A DNA stretch of 64,000 nt from Desulfobacteraceae bacterium (GTDB lineage: Bacteria; Desulfobacterota; Desulfobacteria; Desulfobacterales; UBA5852), in the NCBI GenBank assembly GCA_014237395.1, contig JABZFP010000041.1, forward strand, positions 565,493 to 629,492, given 5' to 3'. Made by a program: the position numbers and the translations under genes. Shown here in pieces: positions 47,104 through 56,039 of this stretch. Below the pieces are notes generated by a model. That model was not told where the DNA came from. It searched no databases and saw only the letters and a program-made list of their open reading frames with translations. How positions within the stretch are numbered: the first letter of the stretch is position 1; every line of letters starts with the position of its first letter.

Positions 47104-47795
47104 CCATCGACCATCGGCTGGCCGCGCTTGCCCATCTTTACCGGGTATACGATCAGTTCTGCGATTCCCTCGACAACCTGGCCTGCCGCAAATTCTGCGC
47201 CGACTGCTGCTCACGGAACGTGACCATGACGACCCTCGAGGGCGTGTATCTGCTCCAGGGCCTGGATGCGGCCCAGCAGGCGGCCTGCCTGGCCGCCCTG
47301 AGGCAGGGGGCCGATCAGATTGTCTTCCGGCCGCGCTATACCACCAACCAGATTGCGGCGCTCTGCCGCGACGGCCATGACGCTCCGGAGGACGACTTGG
47401 TCCATGGCGGTTCCCGCTGCTCTTTGTTGACCGCCGCCGCCTGCTCCCTCTATGGCTTGCGGCCTTTCGGCTGCCGTTGCATGGTGTCCCGGCAGCCCTG
47501 TGCGACGAAGGGCTATGCCGACGTGGACGACTGGGTGCTGACGGTCAACACGGTCTTTCTTCAGACCATCGAGCACATCGATCGCCCGGGGTGTTTCGGC
47601 AACATGCAGGATGTCCTTCAGGCGTTGGGACGGGACGATTGGCAGGCGGCCTACCGTGACGGGCGGCCGTCGACGGAAGCCACCCGCCTGATTACCAACC
47701 AGCCAGCCCCTGTGCTGATGGTGCCGCCGGTACACCAGGCGAAAATGAAGCCCATCCTGGCGGAAATCCAGCAGGGGTTGCGCTTTGTTTCCTAA
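47100..47795 (+). CDS. YkgJ-type cysteine-cluster protein
   Basis: 231 residues from GTG 47100, overlapping the upstream stop by 4 nt. The cluster C-R-K-F-C-A-D-C-C (around residues 29-37) plus later cysteines in GSRCSLLTAAACSLYGLRPFGCRCMVS match the YkgJ/UPF0153 Fe/Zn cluster pattern. It is the second such protein in the window. The function is unknown; coupling to an exported protein may mean a maturation role. Confidence 0.8.
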   Translation: MTIDHRLAALAHLYRVYDQFCDSLDNLACRKFCADCCSRNVTMTTLEGVYLLQGLDAAQQAACLAALRQGADQIVFRPRYTTNQIAALCRDGHDAPEDDLVHGGSRCSLLTAAACSLYGLRPFGCRCMVSRQPCATKGYADVDDWVLTVNTVFLQTIEHIDRPGCFGNMQDVLQALGRDDWQAAYRDGRPSTEATRLITNQPAPVLMVPPVHQAKMKPILAEIQQGLRFVS

Positions 47796-47832
47796 ACGCC
47801 CGTTGCGATAGGGGCGCTTCCCCGTGATTTTT

Positions 47833-48843
47833 TTACTGCAGTCTGGGATAGTCCAGCGCCCGCTGGATGGCAATGCCGCTTTGTTCGGCAACCGCCATGG
47901 CGAAGTTGATGTCGACGGTCGAGAAATAGCGAACGTCTTCGGTGAGCAGCCTTAAAATGCCGATGATCTCGCCCTGGACCGCAATCGGCACGGCCAGGAT
48001 GCTGCGGATACCTTCCGCTTTGGCTTCCGCGTGGTAAAGGGTGTGAATGTCCTTGCGCGCGTCGGGGATCACCACCGGCTCCCCCTCCTTGATATAGTAG
48101 GTGGCCAGTTCGTCGTCCAACGGGCCTCTTTGGAGATAGGTCTGGCTCAAACCATGGGCGGCCTTGAGCGCCAGTTTGCCCTTGTTCTCCTCGATCAGCC
48201 GGATGGTGGCGGCCTTAAGCCCCATGACGGCCGGAAGGCGCGTCACGATGAGGTCCAGGATGGTGCCCAGCTCGTAGGTGGCGTTGATTTGCTTGCCGAT
48301 CTCGTGAATGGCCTTGAAATAATCGAGCTGGACTTGCTGTTCCTTGAAGATGCGGGCATTTTCGATGGCAATGCCGCACTGCTCGCCCAGGGCGGTGACG
48401 AAATCGATCTCGTCCCGGGTGTAAGTCCGCGGTGTTTTGGTGAGCAGCCGCAGGATGCCGCTGATACGTCCCCGAATCGGGATGGGCACCACCAGGATGG
48501 TCCGGATGCCTTCCTTGCGGGTGGCTTCCGGATAGTTGATCCGGGGATCCTGGAGGGCGTCGGCGATCACGATAGGCTCGCCGGAGAGGGCCTTGAAGAT
48601 GGGTTGTTCGGTGTCGATGGTGCCCCGGTTGAGATAGGCCTCGCTCAGGCCATGGGCGGCACGCAGCTCGAGCTTTTCGCCGGCGGCATCCAGCAGGCGG
48701 ATGGTGGCGGCGTCGACATCGATGATTTCGGGTATTTTACGGGTGATCAGATTGAAGACTTCGTCCAAATCGAGGCTGGCGGTGATGGCTTTGGTGACCT
48801 CGATAAACAGATCGAGAAAGGTGGCGTCGCGTTTCACGGTCAT
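47833..48843 (-). CDS. Tandem GAF-domain protein
   Basis: 336 residues with two GAF domains in tandem: about 15-150 (SLDLDEVFNLITRKIPEIIDVDAATIRLLD and GIRTILVVPIPIRGRISGILRLLTK) and about 175-325 (ELGTILDLIVTRLPAVMGLKAATIRLIEE, GIRSILAVPIAVQGEIIGILRLLTE). The halves are clearly duplicated. It has no kinase, cyclase or other output domain, so it would act as a stand-alone sensor or adaptor. Ligand unknown. Confidence 0.9.
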   Translation of the reverse strand: MTVKRDATFLDLFIEVTKAITASLDLDEVFNLITRKIPEIIDVDAATIRLLDAAGEKLELRAAHGLSEAYLNRGTIDTEQPIFKALSGEPIVIADALQDPRINYPEATRKEGIRTILVVPIPIRGRISGILRLLTKTPRTYTRDEIDFVTALGEQCGIAIENARIFKEQQVQLDYFKAIHEIGKQINATYELGTILDLIVTRLPAVMGLKAATIRLIEENKGKLALKAAHGLSQTYLQRGPLDDELATYYIKEGEPVVIPDARKDIHTLYHAEAKAEGIRSILAVPIAVQGEIIGILRLLTEDVRYFSTVDINFAMAVAEQSGIAIQRALDYPRLQ

Positions 48844-48980
48844 GGTATCGGCTCCTGATGTTCGCGGTTATTTGAACCCGTTTCAAAATTTTGAGATGGG
48901 GTATTGTTAAGCATTGTGGCGCCTCGGGTAAAGGCCCCGCGTAAAGGCCTACTGTCCGAGCGGTCGTTTATGTCGTTTGT

Positions 48981-49008
48981 GCATTTTCTGCCATGTGGAA
49001 GAAAATGC
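48981..49008 (-). terminator. 9-bp hairpin downstream of the amidohydrolase gene
   Basis: GCATTTTCT (48981-48989) and AGAAAATGC (49000-49008) are complementary, in the 3' region of the minus-strand gene at 49023. The T-rich tail is poor, so it is a possible terminator only. Confidence 0.4.
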
Positions 49009-49022
49009 GGCTAAGGGATGAT

Positions 49023-49871
49023 CTACGCAACCGTCAACCCCAGCAAGGCCGCGGCATTGTCGCCTTTGATGCGTGCGCGGTCTTCCTGGCTCAAGGCGCT
49101 GGCATCGATTTCGCGGAAATAGCGGGCGGGTTTCAGCAGGGGATAATCCGTACCGAACAGAATCTTGTCGATTCCCACGATGCGGGCCGCCATTTCCCAT
49201 ACCGAAGGATCGTACAGGAAGGGCGAGGCGGCCGTATCGAAGTAGACATTTCGCAGGGTTTCACGGACTTCCTTTTTGAGCAGGGCGTAAAAAAACAGAC
49301 CGCCGCCCCAGTGGGCCAAAACGAGGCGGTTTTCCGGGAAGCGCTGGGGCAGGCTGTAAATCTGGCTCAGGGTATTGGGCGATTTTCCGGGATAGAGGTG
49401 TCCCACCGGCTCGTTGGTGTGGATCAGCACGACGGCGTTTTTCTCCCGGCAGAGTTCCATGACCGGGGCCAGGCGCTCCAGGTTGTCTTCGGTGATGCCG
49501 GATTCATAGTAGGCCAGTTCACCCACGCCGGAAAGTCCGCCCGCCAGACAGCGCTGGGTTTCCGCCGCCGCCGAGGGGTGGTCGGCATCGAAGCAGGCCA
49601 GACCGATCAGGCGGTCGGGATGCGCCGCCACGGCTTCCATGATATAGTCGTTCTGGCGCCGGAAGCGATCGGCCTCCTTCCAGGGAAACCCGAAGACCAC
49701 CGAGCGGTCGACCCCTTCCTCGTCCATGGTGTCGATCAATTCACGGGCGCCGATCATGCAGGCTTTGGGGTCGCTGTAAAGACGGTAAAAGGCTTCCTCG
49801 GAAGTAAAACAGGCGCTGCGATCCTGCCGGATTTCGGGTGGGAAGATGTGGGTGTGGAAGTCGATGATCAT
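49023..49871 (-). CDS. Amidohydrolase-family (2-amino-3-carboxymuconate semialdehyde decarboxylase-like) protein
   Basis: 282 residues from Met at 49871, preceded by GGGAG. It opens MIIDFHTHIFPPE with the HxH metal motif and continues with LIGLACFDADHP, VVLIHTNEP (metal His), LVLAHWGGGLFF and ILFGTDYPLLKPARY (metal Asp). The pattern fits the amidohydrolase_2 group. The substrate is unknown. The frame is open upstream to 50006, but that stretch is not credible. Confidence 0.9.
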   Translation of the reverse strand: MIIDFHTHIFPPEIRQDRSACFTSEEAFYRLYSDPKACMIGARELIDTMDEEGVDRSVVFGFPWKEADRFRRQNDYIMEAVAAHPDRLIGLACFDADHPSAAAETQRCLAGGLSGVGELAYYESGITEDNLERLAPVMELCREKNAVVLIHTNEPVGHLYPGKSPNTLSQIYSLPQRFPENRLVLAHWGGGLFFYALLKKEVRETLRNVYFDTAASPFLYDPSVWEMAARIVGIDKILFGTDYPLLKPARYFREIDASALSQEDRARIKGDNAAALLGLTVA

Positions 49872-49971
49872 GGTGTATGCTCCCTGGGTTCGTAAACGGT
49901 CGAATTCCATAATGTGCTGACGAGTATCGCCCGATGCGTATTTTATGGCTTCCTTTTGAATGTTTTTGCAT

Positions 49972-50003
49972 GTTACTTTTCTTCCGCGCGGCAGAAAAGT
50001 AAC
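49972..50003. repeat. Palindromic repeat, GTTACTTTTCT ... AGAAAAGTAAC
   Basis: Perfect 11-bp inverted repeat (49972-49982 and 49993-50003) with a GC-rich 10-nt loop. This sequence style is a common dispersed intergenic element in proteobacteria. It lies in a 357-nt gap (49872-50228) without a credible gene; the GC-rich stretch at 50020-50160 may be the rest of the repeated unit. Confidence 0.75.
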
Positions 50004-50228
50004 CAAAAGAAGGCGCCCGTTTCACGAGCCCTTCCGGTTTGCCTGCGCGTCGGGGCCGCGGCCGGACGCGCCGAAACGCGCCCGCCTGGCAGCGGGCTCG
50101 GACAGTCGCCGCGTCTATTTCGGCCGTGTCCCCGATGCTCAGCCTCGTGAAAAAGGGTGGGGAAGGGCATGGCGCGATCAAAGCAGATAACACTCTCATA
50201 TTCATAGCGGCCAACTGAAGGAGGACAA

Positions 50229-50777
50229 GTGTATTTCGACCAACCCGGAAAAGTCAACACGGTCCCGACCCTGACCGAAGCTGCCCGGCGAGGGCAGGAA
50301 CTGGGGCTCGATGAAATCGTTCTGGCGACCACCGGCGGAGACACCGCCTATGCGGCCCTGGAGCATTGCCCCGGCTTCAGGATTACGGCCGTGACCTATC
50401 ACTGCGGGTTCAAGGAACCCTTCCAGTCCGTCATGTCCGAAACGGTTCGGCGTGATTTGACGGACAAAGGCGTGCAGGTCGTCATGGCCACCCACGCCCT
50501 GTCCGGGGTGGAGCGCAGCGTGGCCAAGAAGCACGGCGGGGCCTGTCCGGTGCTGCTGGTGGCCGATACCCTGAAAATTTTCGGGCAAGGCGCCAAGGTG
50601 GCCGTGGAAGTGTCCATCATGGCCGCAGATGCCGGCGCCCTGTCCGGCCGCGACATCATCGCCATCGGCGGCTCGTCGAAAGGGGCCGACGCGGCCCTGG
50701 TGATCAAACCGGCCCACCAGTCGTCGTTTTTTGATCTGAGGGTCAGGGAAATCGTATGCAAGCCCCGCGAATTTTAG
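50229..50777 (+). CDS. Stand-alone pyruvate kinase alpha/beta (C-terminal) domain protein
   Basis: 182 residues from GTG 50229, with AAGGAGG upstream. It consists only of a domain resembling the C-terminal alpha/beta domain of pyruvate kinase (EIVLATTGGDTAYAALEH, ITAVTYHCGFKEPF, GRDIIAIGGSSKGADAALVIKPA). The catalytic barrel is absent, so it is not a kinase by itself. Such single-domain proteins are common in anaerobes, with no firm role. Confidence 0.8.
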   Translation: MYFDQPGKVNTVPTLTEAARRGQELGLDEIVLATTGGDTAYAALEHCPGFRITAVTYHCGFKEPFQSVMSETVRRDLTDKGVQVVMATHALSGVERSVAKKHGGACPVLLVADTLKIFGQGAKVAVEVSIMAADAGALSGRDIIAIGGSSKGADAALVIKPAHQSSFFDLRVREIVCKPREF

Positions 50778-50929
50778 TTTGAAATGGTCTTTTTTGCCCT
50801 GATCGGCGTTCTCCGCGGGTTCTACGGCTGCGGCGTACATCAGTACGCCTCACCGTAAACCCTTGTGCGGCCTTGATCAGAACAAAAAATCCTCATTTCA
50901 TCAGACGAATTAGAGAGGGCAATCGTTGC

Positions 50930-51469
50930 ATGGAAAATCATGACAACATTTCACAGGAAAAAAATATGGCGCAATCCCTCGAGCGCCACGTGGTGCTGGT
51001 GGCGCCGGAGGTTCACTGGAATACCGGGAACGTCGGACGGACCTGCCTGGGGGCCAATGCGAGCCTGCACCTGGTGCGGCCGCTGGGGTTTTCACTGGAC
51101 AGCCGCCAGGTGAAGCGGGCCGGACTGGACTATTGGCCCCGTGTCGATTTGTCGGTGTGGGACAGTTTCGACCACTTTCTGGCCGGCATGGCCCCCGAAC
51201 CCGGGGAGGTCTGTCTTTTCGCCAAGCTGGGGGCCAGGTCCTACCGGCGCATGCCCCTTCAGGCGCGCATGTTCCTGATCTTCGGTTCGGAGACACGGGG
51301 GCTTCCGGATGCGGTATTGCAGCGCTATCCCGACGCCCACTACCATGTCCCCATCACGCGGGCGATCCGCAGCCTCAATCTTTCCACGGCCGTGGGCATT
51401 GCTCTTTATGAAAGTTTGCGGGAAGCGCCGCCCTGCCACGGGTGGCTAAATATTACTGAAAAACGATAA
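50930..51469 (+). CDS. trmL: SpoU-family RNA methyltransferase (TrmL-like)
   Basis: 179 residues from ATG 50930. The SPOUT knot is recognisable: VLVAPEVHWNTGNVGRTCLGANASLHLV, FLIFGSETRGLP and SLNLSTAVGIALYESLRE. TrmL modifies the 2'-OH of C/U34 in leucine tRNAs using SAM. The N-terminus carries a 14-residue extension (MENHDNISQEKNMA); the family-like start is MAQSLERH. No operon partner is obvious. Confidence 0.92.
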   Translation: MENHDNISQEKNMAQSLERHVVLVAPEVHWNTGNVGRTCLGANASLHLVRPLGFSLDSRQVKRAGLDYWPRVDLSVWDSFDHFLAGMAPEPGEVCLFAKLGARSYRRMPLQARMFLIFGSETRGLPDAVLQRYPDAHYHVPITRAIRSLNLSTAVGIALYESLREAPPCHGWLNITEKR

Positions 51470-51496
51470 AGTCATTAAGTAATGTACGGAAATTGA

Positions 51497-51524
51497 TTGA
51501 CAGGCTTTCAATAATACATATGTT
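51497..51524 (+). promoter_or_regulatory. Candidate promoter upstream of clpB
   Basis: TTGACA (51497-51502), 16-nt spacer, TATGTT (51519-51524), about 50 nt before the clpB ATG. A heat-shock sigma-32 site could not be confirmed. Confidence 0.5.
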
Positions 51525-51574
51525 GGCCTTGTAAGATTCAACCCATTAAGATCACATCACCATAGGAGGAAGGG

Positions 51575-54157
51575 ATGCGGTTTGACAAGCTGACGATAAA
51601 ATCACAGGAGCTCATCCAGAACGCCCAGTCCCTGGCCTCGCGCTACGGGAATCAGCAGATCGTCAATGAACACCTGCTGCTGGCCATGCTGGAGGAAAAA
51701 GAGGGCATTGCCCGCACGGTCCTGCGCAAGCTGGGGGTGGCCCCGGATGCGGTGCGCGACGAGATCCGGACGGCCGTGGACCGGTTGCCCAAGGTCAGTG
51801 GTGCTTCGGAGGTCTATCTTGCAACCGATACGCGGGCGGCGATCGAGAAAGCCTTCGACGAGGCGGCCAAGATGAAGGACGAGTACGTCAGCATCGAACA
51901 CATCCTGCTGGTGCTGGCGGAGGCCAAGGGGGGGGAAGCGGCGGCCGTTTTGAAACGTCACGGCGTGACTCGCGACGGCCTGCTCAAGGTGCTCATGGAG
52001 ATCCGCGGCTCCCAGCGCATCACCGATCCCAACCCGGAAGAAAAATACCAAGCCCTGGAGAAGTTCAGCCGCGACCTTACCGAACTGGCCCGCACGGGCA
52101 AGCTGGACCCGGTGATCGGCCGCGACGAGGAGATCCGCCGCATCGTCCAGGTGCTCTCGCGGCGCACCAAGAACAACCCCGTGTTGATCGGTGAGCCCGG
52201 TGTGGGCAAGACCGCTATTGTCGAAGGGTTGGCCCGCCGTATCGTTGAGGGCGACGTGTCCGAATCCCTCAAGAACCGGCGTCTGGTGGCCCTCGACATG
52301 GGGGCCCTGATCGCCGGGGCCAAGTACCGGGGGGAGTTCGAAGACCGCTTGAAGGCGGTTTTGAAAGAGATCGAAGACGCCGAGGGCGAGGTCATTCTTT
52401 TCATCGACGAGCTGCACACCCTGGTGGGGGCCGGTGCCGCCGAGGGGGCCATGGATGCCTCCAATATGCTCAAGCCGGCTCTGGCGCGCGGCACCCTGCG
52501 CTGCGTAGGGGCCACCACCCTGAAGGAATACCGCAAATACATCGAAAAGGATGCAGCCTTCGAGCGGCGTTTCCAGCCGGTGCTGGCGGTGGAGCCCTCG
52601 GTGGAGGATACCATTTCGATCCTGCGGGGTCTCAAGGAGAAGTACGAGGTGCACCACGGGGTGCGCATCAAGGATTCCGCCATCGTGGCGGCGGCCACGC
52701 TGTCGGACCGCTATATTGCCGATCGGTTCCTGCCGGACAAGGCCATCGACCTGATGGACGAGTGCGCCTCCAAGCTGCGCATCGAAATCGACAGCATGCC
52801 CACCGAGATCGACGATATCCAGCGGCGCATCACCCAGGCCGAAATCGAGCGCCAGGCCCTGAAAAAGGAATCCGACCGGGATTCCCGGGATCGCCTGAAG
52901 AAGCTCGACGAAGAGGTTGAAAGCCTCAACGAAACCATGCGCGGCATGAAAGCCCACTGGCAGCATGAAAAGCAGCTGATCCAGCAGCTACGTGAGATCA
53001 AGGAGCAGCAGGAGCAACTGGGCACCGAGGCCGAGCAGGCCCAGCGTGCGGGCGACCTGGCCCGGGTGGCGGAGATCCGTTACGGCAAGGCGACCGAGTT
53101 GGAGCGCCGCATGGAGGCGGTGCGCGCCAAGCTGGCGGAGCTGCAGGGCGAGAAGAAGATGCTCAAGGAAGAAGTCGACGACGAGGACATCGCCGGGGTA
53201 GTTTCCCGCTGGACCGGCATTCCGGTCAGCAAGATGCTGGAAGGGGAACGCGACAAACTGGTACGCATGGAAGCGCGGCTGGGCCGCCGGGTGATCGGCC
53301 AGGAAGAGGCCATTGCGGCCGTGTCCAACGCCGTGCGCCGGGCGCGCTCCGGCCTGCAAGACCCCAACCGGCCCATCGGCTCCTTCATTTTCATGGGACC
53401 CACGGGCGTGGGCAAAACCGAACTGGCCAAGGCCCTGGCGGAGTTCATCTTCGACAGTGAACAGGCCATCGTGCGGGTGGACATGTCCGAGTACATGGAA
53501 AAACATTCCGTGGCCCGCCTGATCGGGGCCCCGCCGGGCTACGTGGGCTACGACGAGGGGGGCTACCTCACCGAGGCCGTGCGGCGGCGGCCCTATGCCG
53601 TGATCCTCTTCGACGAGATCGAAAAGGCCCATCCGGAGGTCTTCAACGTCCTGCTGCAAATCCTGGACGACGGCCGCATGACGGACGGCAAGGGCCGCAC
53701 CGTGGACTTCAAGAACACCATCATCATCATGACTTCCAACGTGGGCAGCCAGATGATCCAGAACCTGGCGGACAACGACCGTGCCGAAATGGAGCGCCGG
53801 GTCATGGAGGCCCTGCGGGCCAGTTTCAAACCCGAGTTCCTGAACCGCATCGACGAGACCATCATTTTTCTGGGTTTGCAGCCCGGGCAGATCGCCGCCA
53901 TCGTGGATATCCAGATGCAGCACCTGGCCAAACGGCTGGCCGATCGCCACATCACCCTGGAACTCAGCGCGGCGGCCCGGGATTTCCTGGCCGAAAAAGG
54001 CTACGACCGGGTTTACGGCGCCCGCCCCCTCAAGCGGGCCATCCAGCAGTACATCGAAAACCCGCTGGCCATGGAGCTGCTCAAGGGCAATTACGGCGAG
54101 GGCACCCGCCTGCGGGCCGACCGGGAGGGCGACCATATCGTGTTTGAAACGGTGTAA
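51575..54157 (+). CDS. clpB: ATP-dependent chaperone ClpB
   Basis: 860 residues. Clp N-domain repeats (1-145), first AAA+ module with Walker A GEPGVGKT near residue 206 and DELHTLVGAG, the M-domain coiled coil (about 395-520) that identifies ClpB rather than ClpA, and second AAA+ module with GPTGVGKT near 608. The C-terminal domain ends with GARPLKRAIQQYIENPLA. ClpB disaggregates proteins with DnaK. It is a single-gene unit, with the GGAGGAAGG ribosome site and a strong terminator. Confidence 0.98.
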   Translation: MRFDKLTIKSQELIQNAQSLASRYGNQQIVNEHLLLAMLEEKEGIARTVLRKLGVAPDAVRDEIRTAVDRLPKVSGASEVYLATDTRAAIEKAFDEAAKMKDEYVSIEHILLVLAEAKGGEAAAVLKRHGVTRDGLLKVLMEIRGSQRITDPNPEEKYQALEKFSRDLTELARTGKLDPVIGRDEEIRRIVQVLSRRTKNNPVLIGEPGVGKTAIVEGLARRIVEGDVSESLKNRRLVALDMGALIAGAKYRGEFEDRLKAVLKEIEDAEGEVILFIDELHTLVGAGAAEGAMDASNMLKPALARGTLRCVGATTLKEYRKYIEKDAAFERRFQPVLAVEPSVEDTISILRGLKEKYEVHHGVRIKDSAIVAAATLSDRYIADRFLPDKAIDLMDECASKLRIEIDSMPTEIDDIQRRITQAEIERQALKKESDRDSRDRLKKLDEEVESLNETMRGMKAHWQHEKQLIQQLREIKEQQEQLGTEAEQAQRAGDLARVAEIRYGKATELERRMEAVRAKLAELQGEKKMLKEEVDDEDIAGVVSRWTGIPVSKMLEGERDKLVRMEARLGRRVIGQEEAIAAVSNAVRRARSGLQDPNRPIGSFIFMGPTGVGKTELAKALAEFIFDSEQAIVRVDMSEYMEKHSVARLIGAPPGYVGYDEGGYLTEAVRRRPYAVILFDEIEKAHPEVFNVLLQILDDGRMTDGKGRTVDFKNTIIIMTSNVGSQMIQNLADNDRAEMERRVMEALRASFKPEFLNRIDETIIFLGLQPGQIAAIVDIQMQHLAKRLADRHITLELSAAARDFLAEKGYDRVYGARPLKRAIQQYIENPLAMELLKGNYGEGTRLRADREGDHIVFETV

Positions 54158-54191
54158 TGGTTTTTTAGCGATCCACCTAACGACCGATGCG

Positions 54192-54232
54192 AAAGCCGGC
54201 GCAAGAAAGTTTCCTTGCGCCGGCTTTTCTGG
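54192..54232 (+). terminator. Strong intrinsic terminator of clpB
   Basis: 14-bp stem AAAGCCGGCGCAAG / CTTGCGCCGGCTTT (54192-54205, 54214-54227) with an 8-nt loop and following T-rich stretch. A clean factor-independent terminator. Confidence 0.92.
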
Positions 54233-54434
54233 TTTTTAACAGCCCGGTCCTCCGGCAGCGCTAACCATCAAGCCTGTCGCTATCTCAGAAATGTTGTGAT
54301 AAGGGGCTATTCCAGGTTGGTTATAGGAGCCGGCACGACGACCTGTGAGGTGCTGCATCGGGGAACCGGGCCGGTGGTAGCGGGCTGCAGGCACGGCGCC
54401 AATGGTTTCGCCGTCTTTATCTGAAAGAAAGATC

Positions 54435-55583
54435 ATGTTCGAGAACAGCAATAAATATAAACTTGTAATGGTTATCATCGTTCTTCTCGCTACGGGGTTC
54501 CTGGTGACCAGCCTGGCCAGCTATTTCGTTGCCCGGGAGTCCTTGCGCGCCCAGATAGCCCTCAGCGAGCTGCCCTTGACCAGCGACAACATCTATTCTG
54601 AAATCCGGCATGACCTGTCCCGGCCCGTTTTCCTGTCCGCCATGATGGCGACCGATACCTTCCTGCGCGACTGGATCCTCGACGGCGAGATCGATGAACG
54701 TCAAATCATCAAATACCTGAAAGAAATCCAGACAAAATACCACACGTTTACGAGTTTCTTCGTATCCGAAAAATCAAGGAACTACTACCACGCGAATGGC
54801 ATCCTAAAGAAGGTTTCACCGGATGAGGCGCGGGATCGATGGTATTTCCGGGTCAGGGACATGAAGACGGATTACGAGATCAATGTAGACCCCGATCTGG
54901 CCAACAAAGACGCCATGACCATTTTCATCAATTACCGCGTCTTTGATTATGACAACACCTATATCGGTGCGACGGGGGTGGGGCTGACGGTTGGGGCCGT
55001 CATGGAACTGATCGAAACCTACCAGGAGAAATACAACCGGACGATCTATTTTGCGGACAGGAATGGCGACATAAAATTGGCGGGGTCGAATTTCGACCCG
55101 ACCGTTAAAAACATGGCCCGGTTGGGCTATTCCCTCCCATTGAAGGATAGCGCCGGCGCCTCACCGGAAGGCTCGTTCCGCTACGAACGAAACGGCCAGG
55201 TGGTCCACGCCAATATCCGTTTCATCGACGAGTTTGAATGGTACCTCGTCGTCGAGCAGCCGGAACAGGAAACCATACGGCAGATTCATACGACCCTCCT
55301 CATGAACCTGGGTATTTGTGTTGCGGTGACGCTGGTCGTTCTGGTGCTTATCAATGCGGCCGTGAGCGCCTATCAGAAAAGAATCGAAACACTGCGGGGC
55401 ATCGTGCCGATCTGCTCCTACTGCAAACAGATCCGGGACGACAAGGGATATTGGAACAAAGTCGAGGAGTATGTTGCCCGCCATACCGAGGCGAAGTTCA
55501 GCCATTCGATATGCCCCGCCTGCATGGAAGCGCATTTCCCTAATGAATACAAGGCGATCCAAAGCAAAAAGGGTAGAAAATAG
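54435..55583 (+). CDS. PDC-type periplasmic sensor with C-terminal cysteine motif, no output domain
   Basis: 382 residues from Met 54435. An N-terminal membrane helix (VMVIIVLLATGFLVTSLASYF) is followed by a Cache/PDC-like extracytoplasmic region (YYHANGILKKVSPDEARDRWYFRVRD; TIFINYRVFDYDNTYIGATGVGLTV) and a second helix (LGICVAVTLVVLVLINAAVSAY). The C-terminus is a short CSYCKQIRDDKGYWNKVEEYVARHTEAKFSHSICPACMEAHFP segment, frequent at the end of Desulfobacterota signalling proteins. No kinase, cyclase or methyl-accepting module is present. Confidence 0.8.
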   Translation: MFENSNKYKLVMVIIVLLATGFLVTSLASYFVARESLRAQIALSELPLTSDNIYSEIRHDLSRPVFLSAMMATDTFLRDWILDGEIDERQIIKYLKEIQTKYHTFTSFFVSEKSRNYYHANGILKKVSPDEARDRWYFRVRDMKTDYEINVDPDLANKDAMTIFINYRVFDYDNTYIGATGVGLTVGAVMELIETYQEKYNRTIYFADRNGDIKLAGSNFDPTVKNMARLGYSLPLKDSAGASPEGSFRYERNGQVVHANIRFIDEFEWYLVVEQPEQETIRQIHTTLLMNLGICVAVTLVVLVLINAAVSAYQKRIETLRGIVPICSYCKQIRDDKGYWNKVEEYVARHTEAKFSHSICPACMEAHFPNEYKAIQSKKGRK

Positions 55584-55798
55584 GCGTTTATAGCCTTGCC
55601 GATATTTCATTTCTGACGTTAAGTACCACCACCCGCCGCCATTGCTTTTCCAATTTCCGTTGTTCCGCCGCGCCTTGCCCCGAGCTTGACCCCCGACACA
55701 GGCGTCCCTATGGTGCGAGGAGAAAACATTTTTCTTCTGGTGGTAAGATTTGATGAAACCGTAATAAGTCGGAATCTTATGATCTCAGAGTGTTATAG

Positions 55799-55819
55799 AT
55801 TCCGGATCAAGTCCGGAAT
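55799..55819. repeat. Dispersed palindrome ATTCCGG ... CCGGAAT
   Basis: ATTCCGG-ATCAAGT-CCGGAAT at 55799-55819 in the 456-nt gap 55584-56039. A related copy lies at 57205-57227, on the other side of the FabH-like gene. Such CCGGATCAAGTCCGG elements are scattered in many proteobacterial genomes. No gene supported in this gap. Confidence 0.7.
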
Positions 55820-56039
55820 GACAGCTAAAAGACTTTTTACGGCTCCATCAAGGTTTACCATTTACCGATGATCTCAAAAAGTGGTGGAGGCATCCTGGGG
55901 ATTCAAGGGATCAAGAATTCGAAAATCCAAGTGGCAGCATGCGCCGCTGGGAATCAACCCCTCGACCCTTCTTTCATTTGAAGCATCATCAATCCGGCGC
56001 CATGGCTAACGCAAGTGCCGCTATACCGGGGAGCGAATA

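Noticed and set aside
51602..52966. 454-residue minus-strand frame within clpB
   Set aside because: Antisense to ClpB; no motif.
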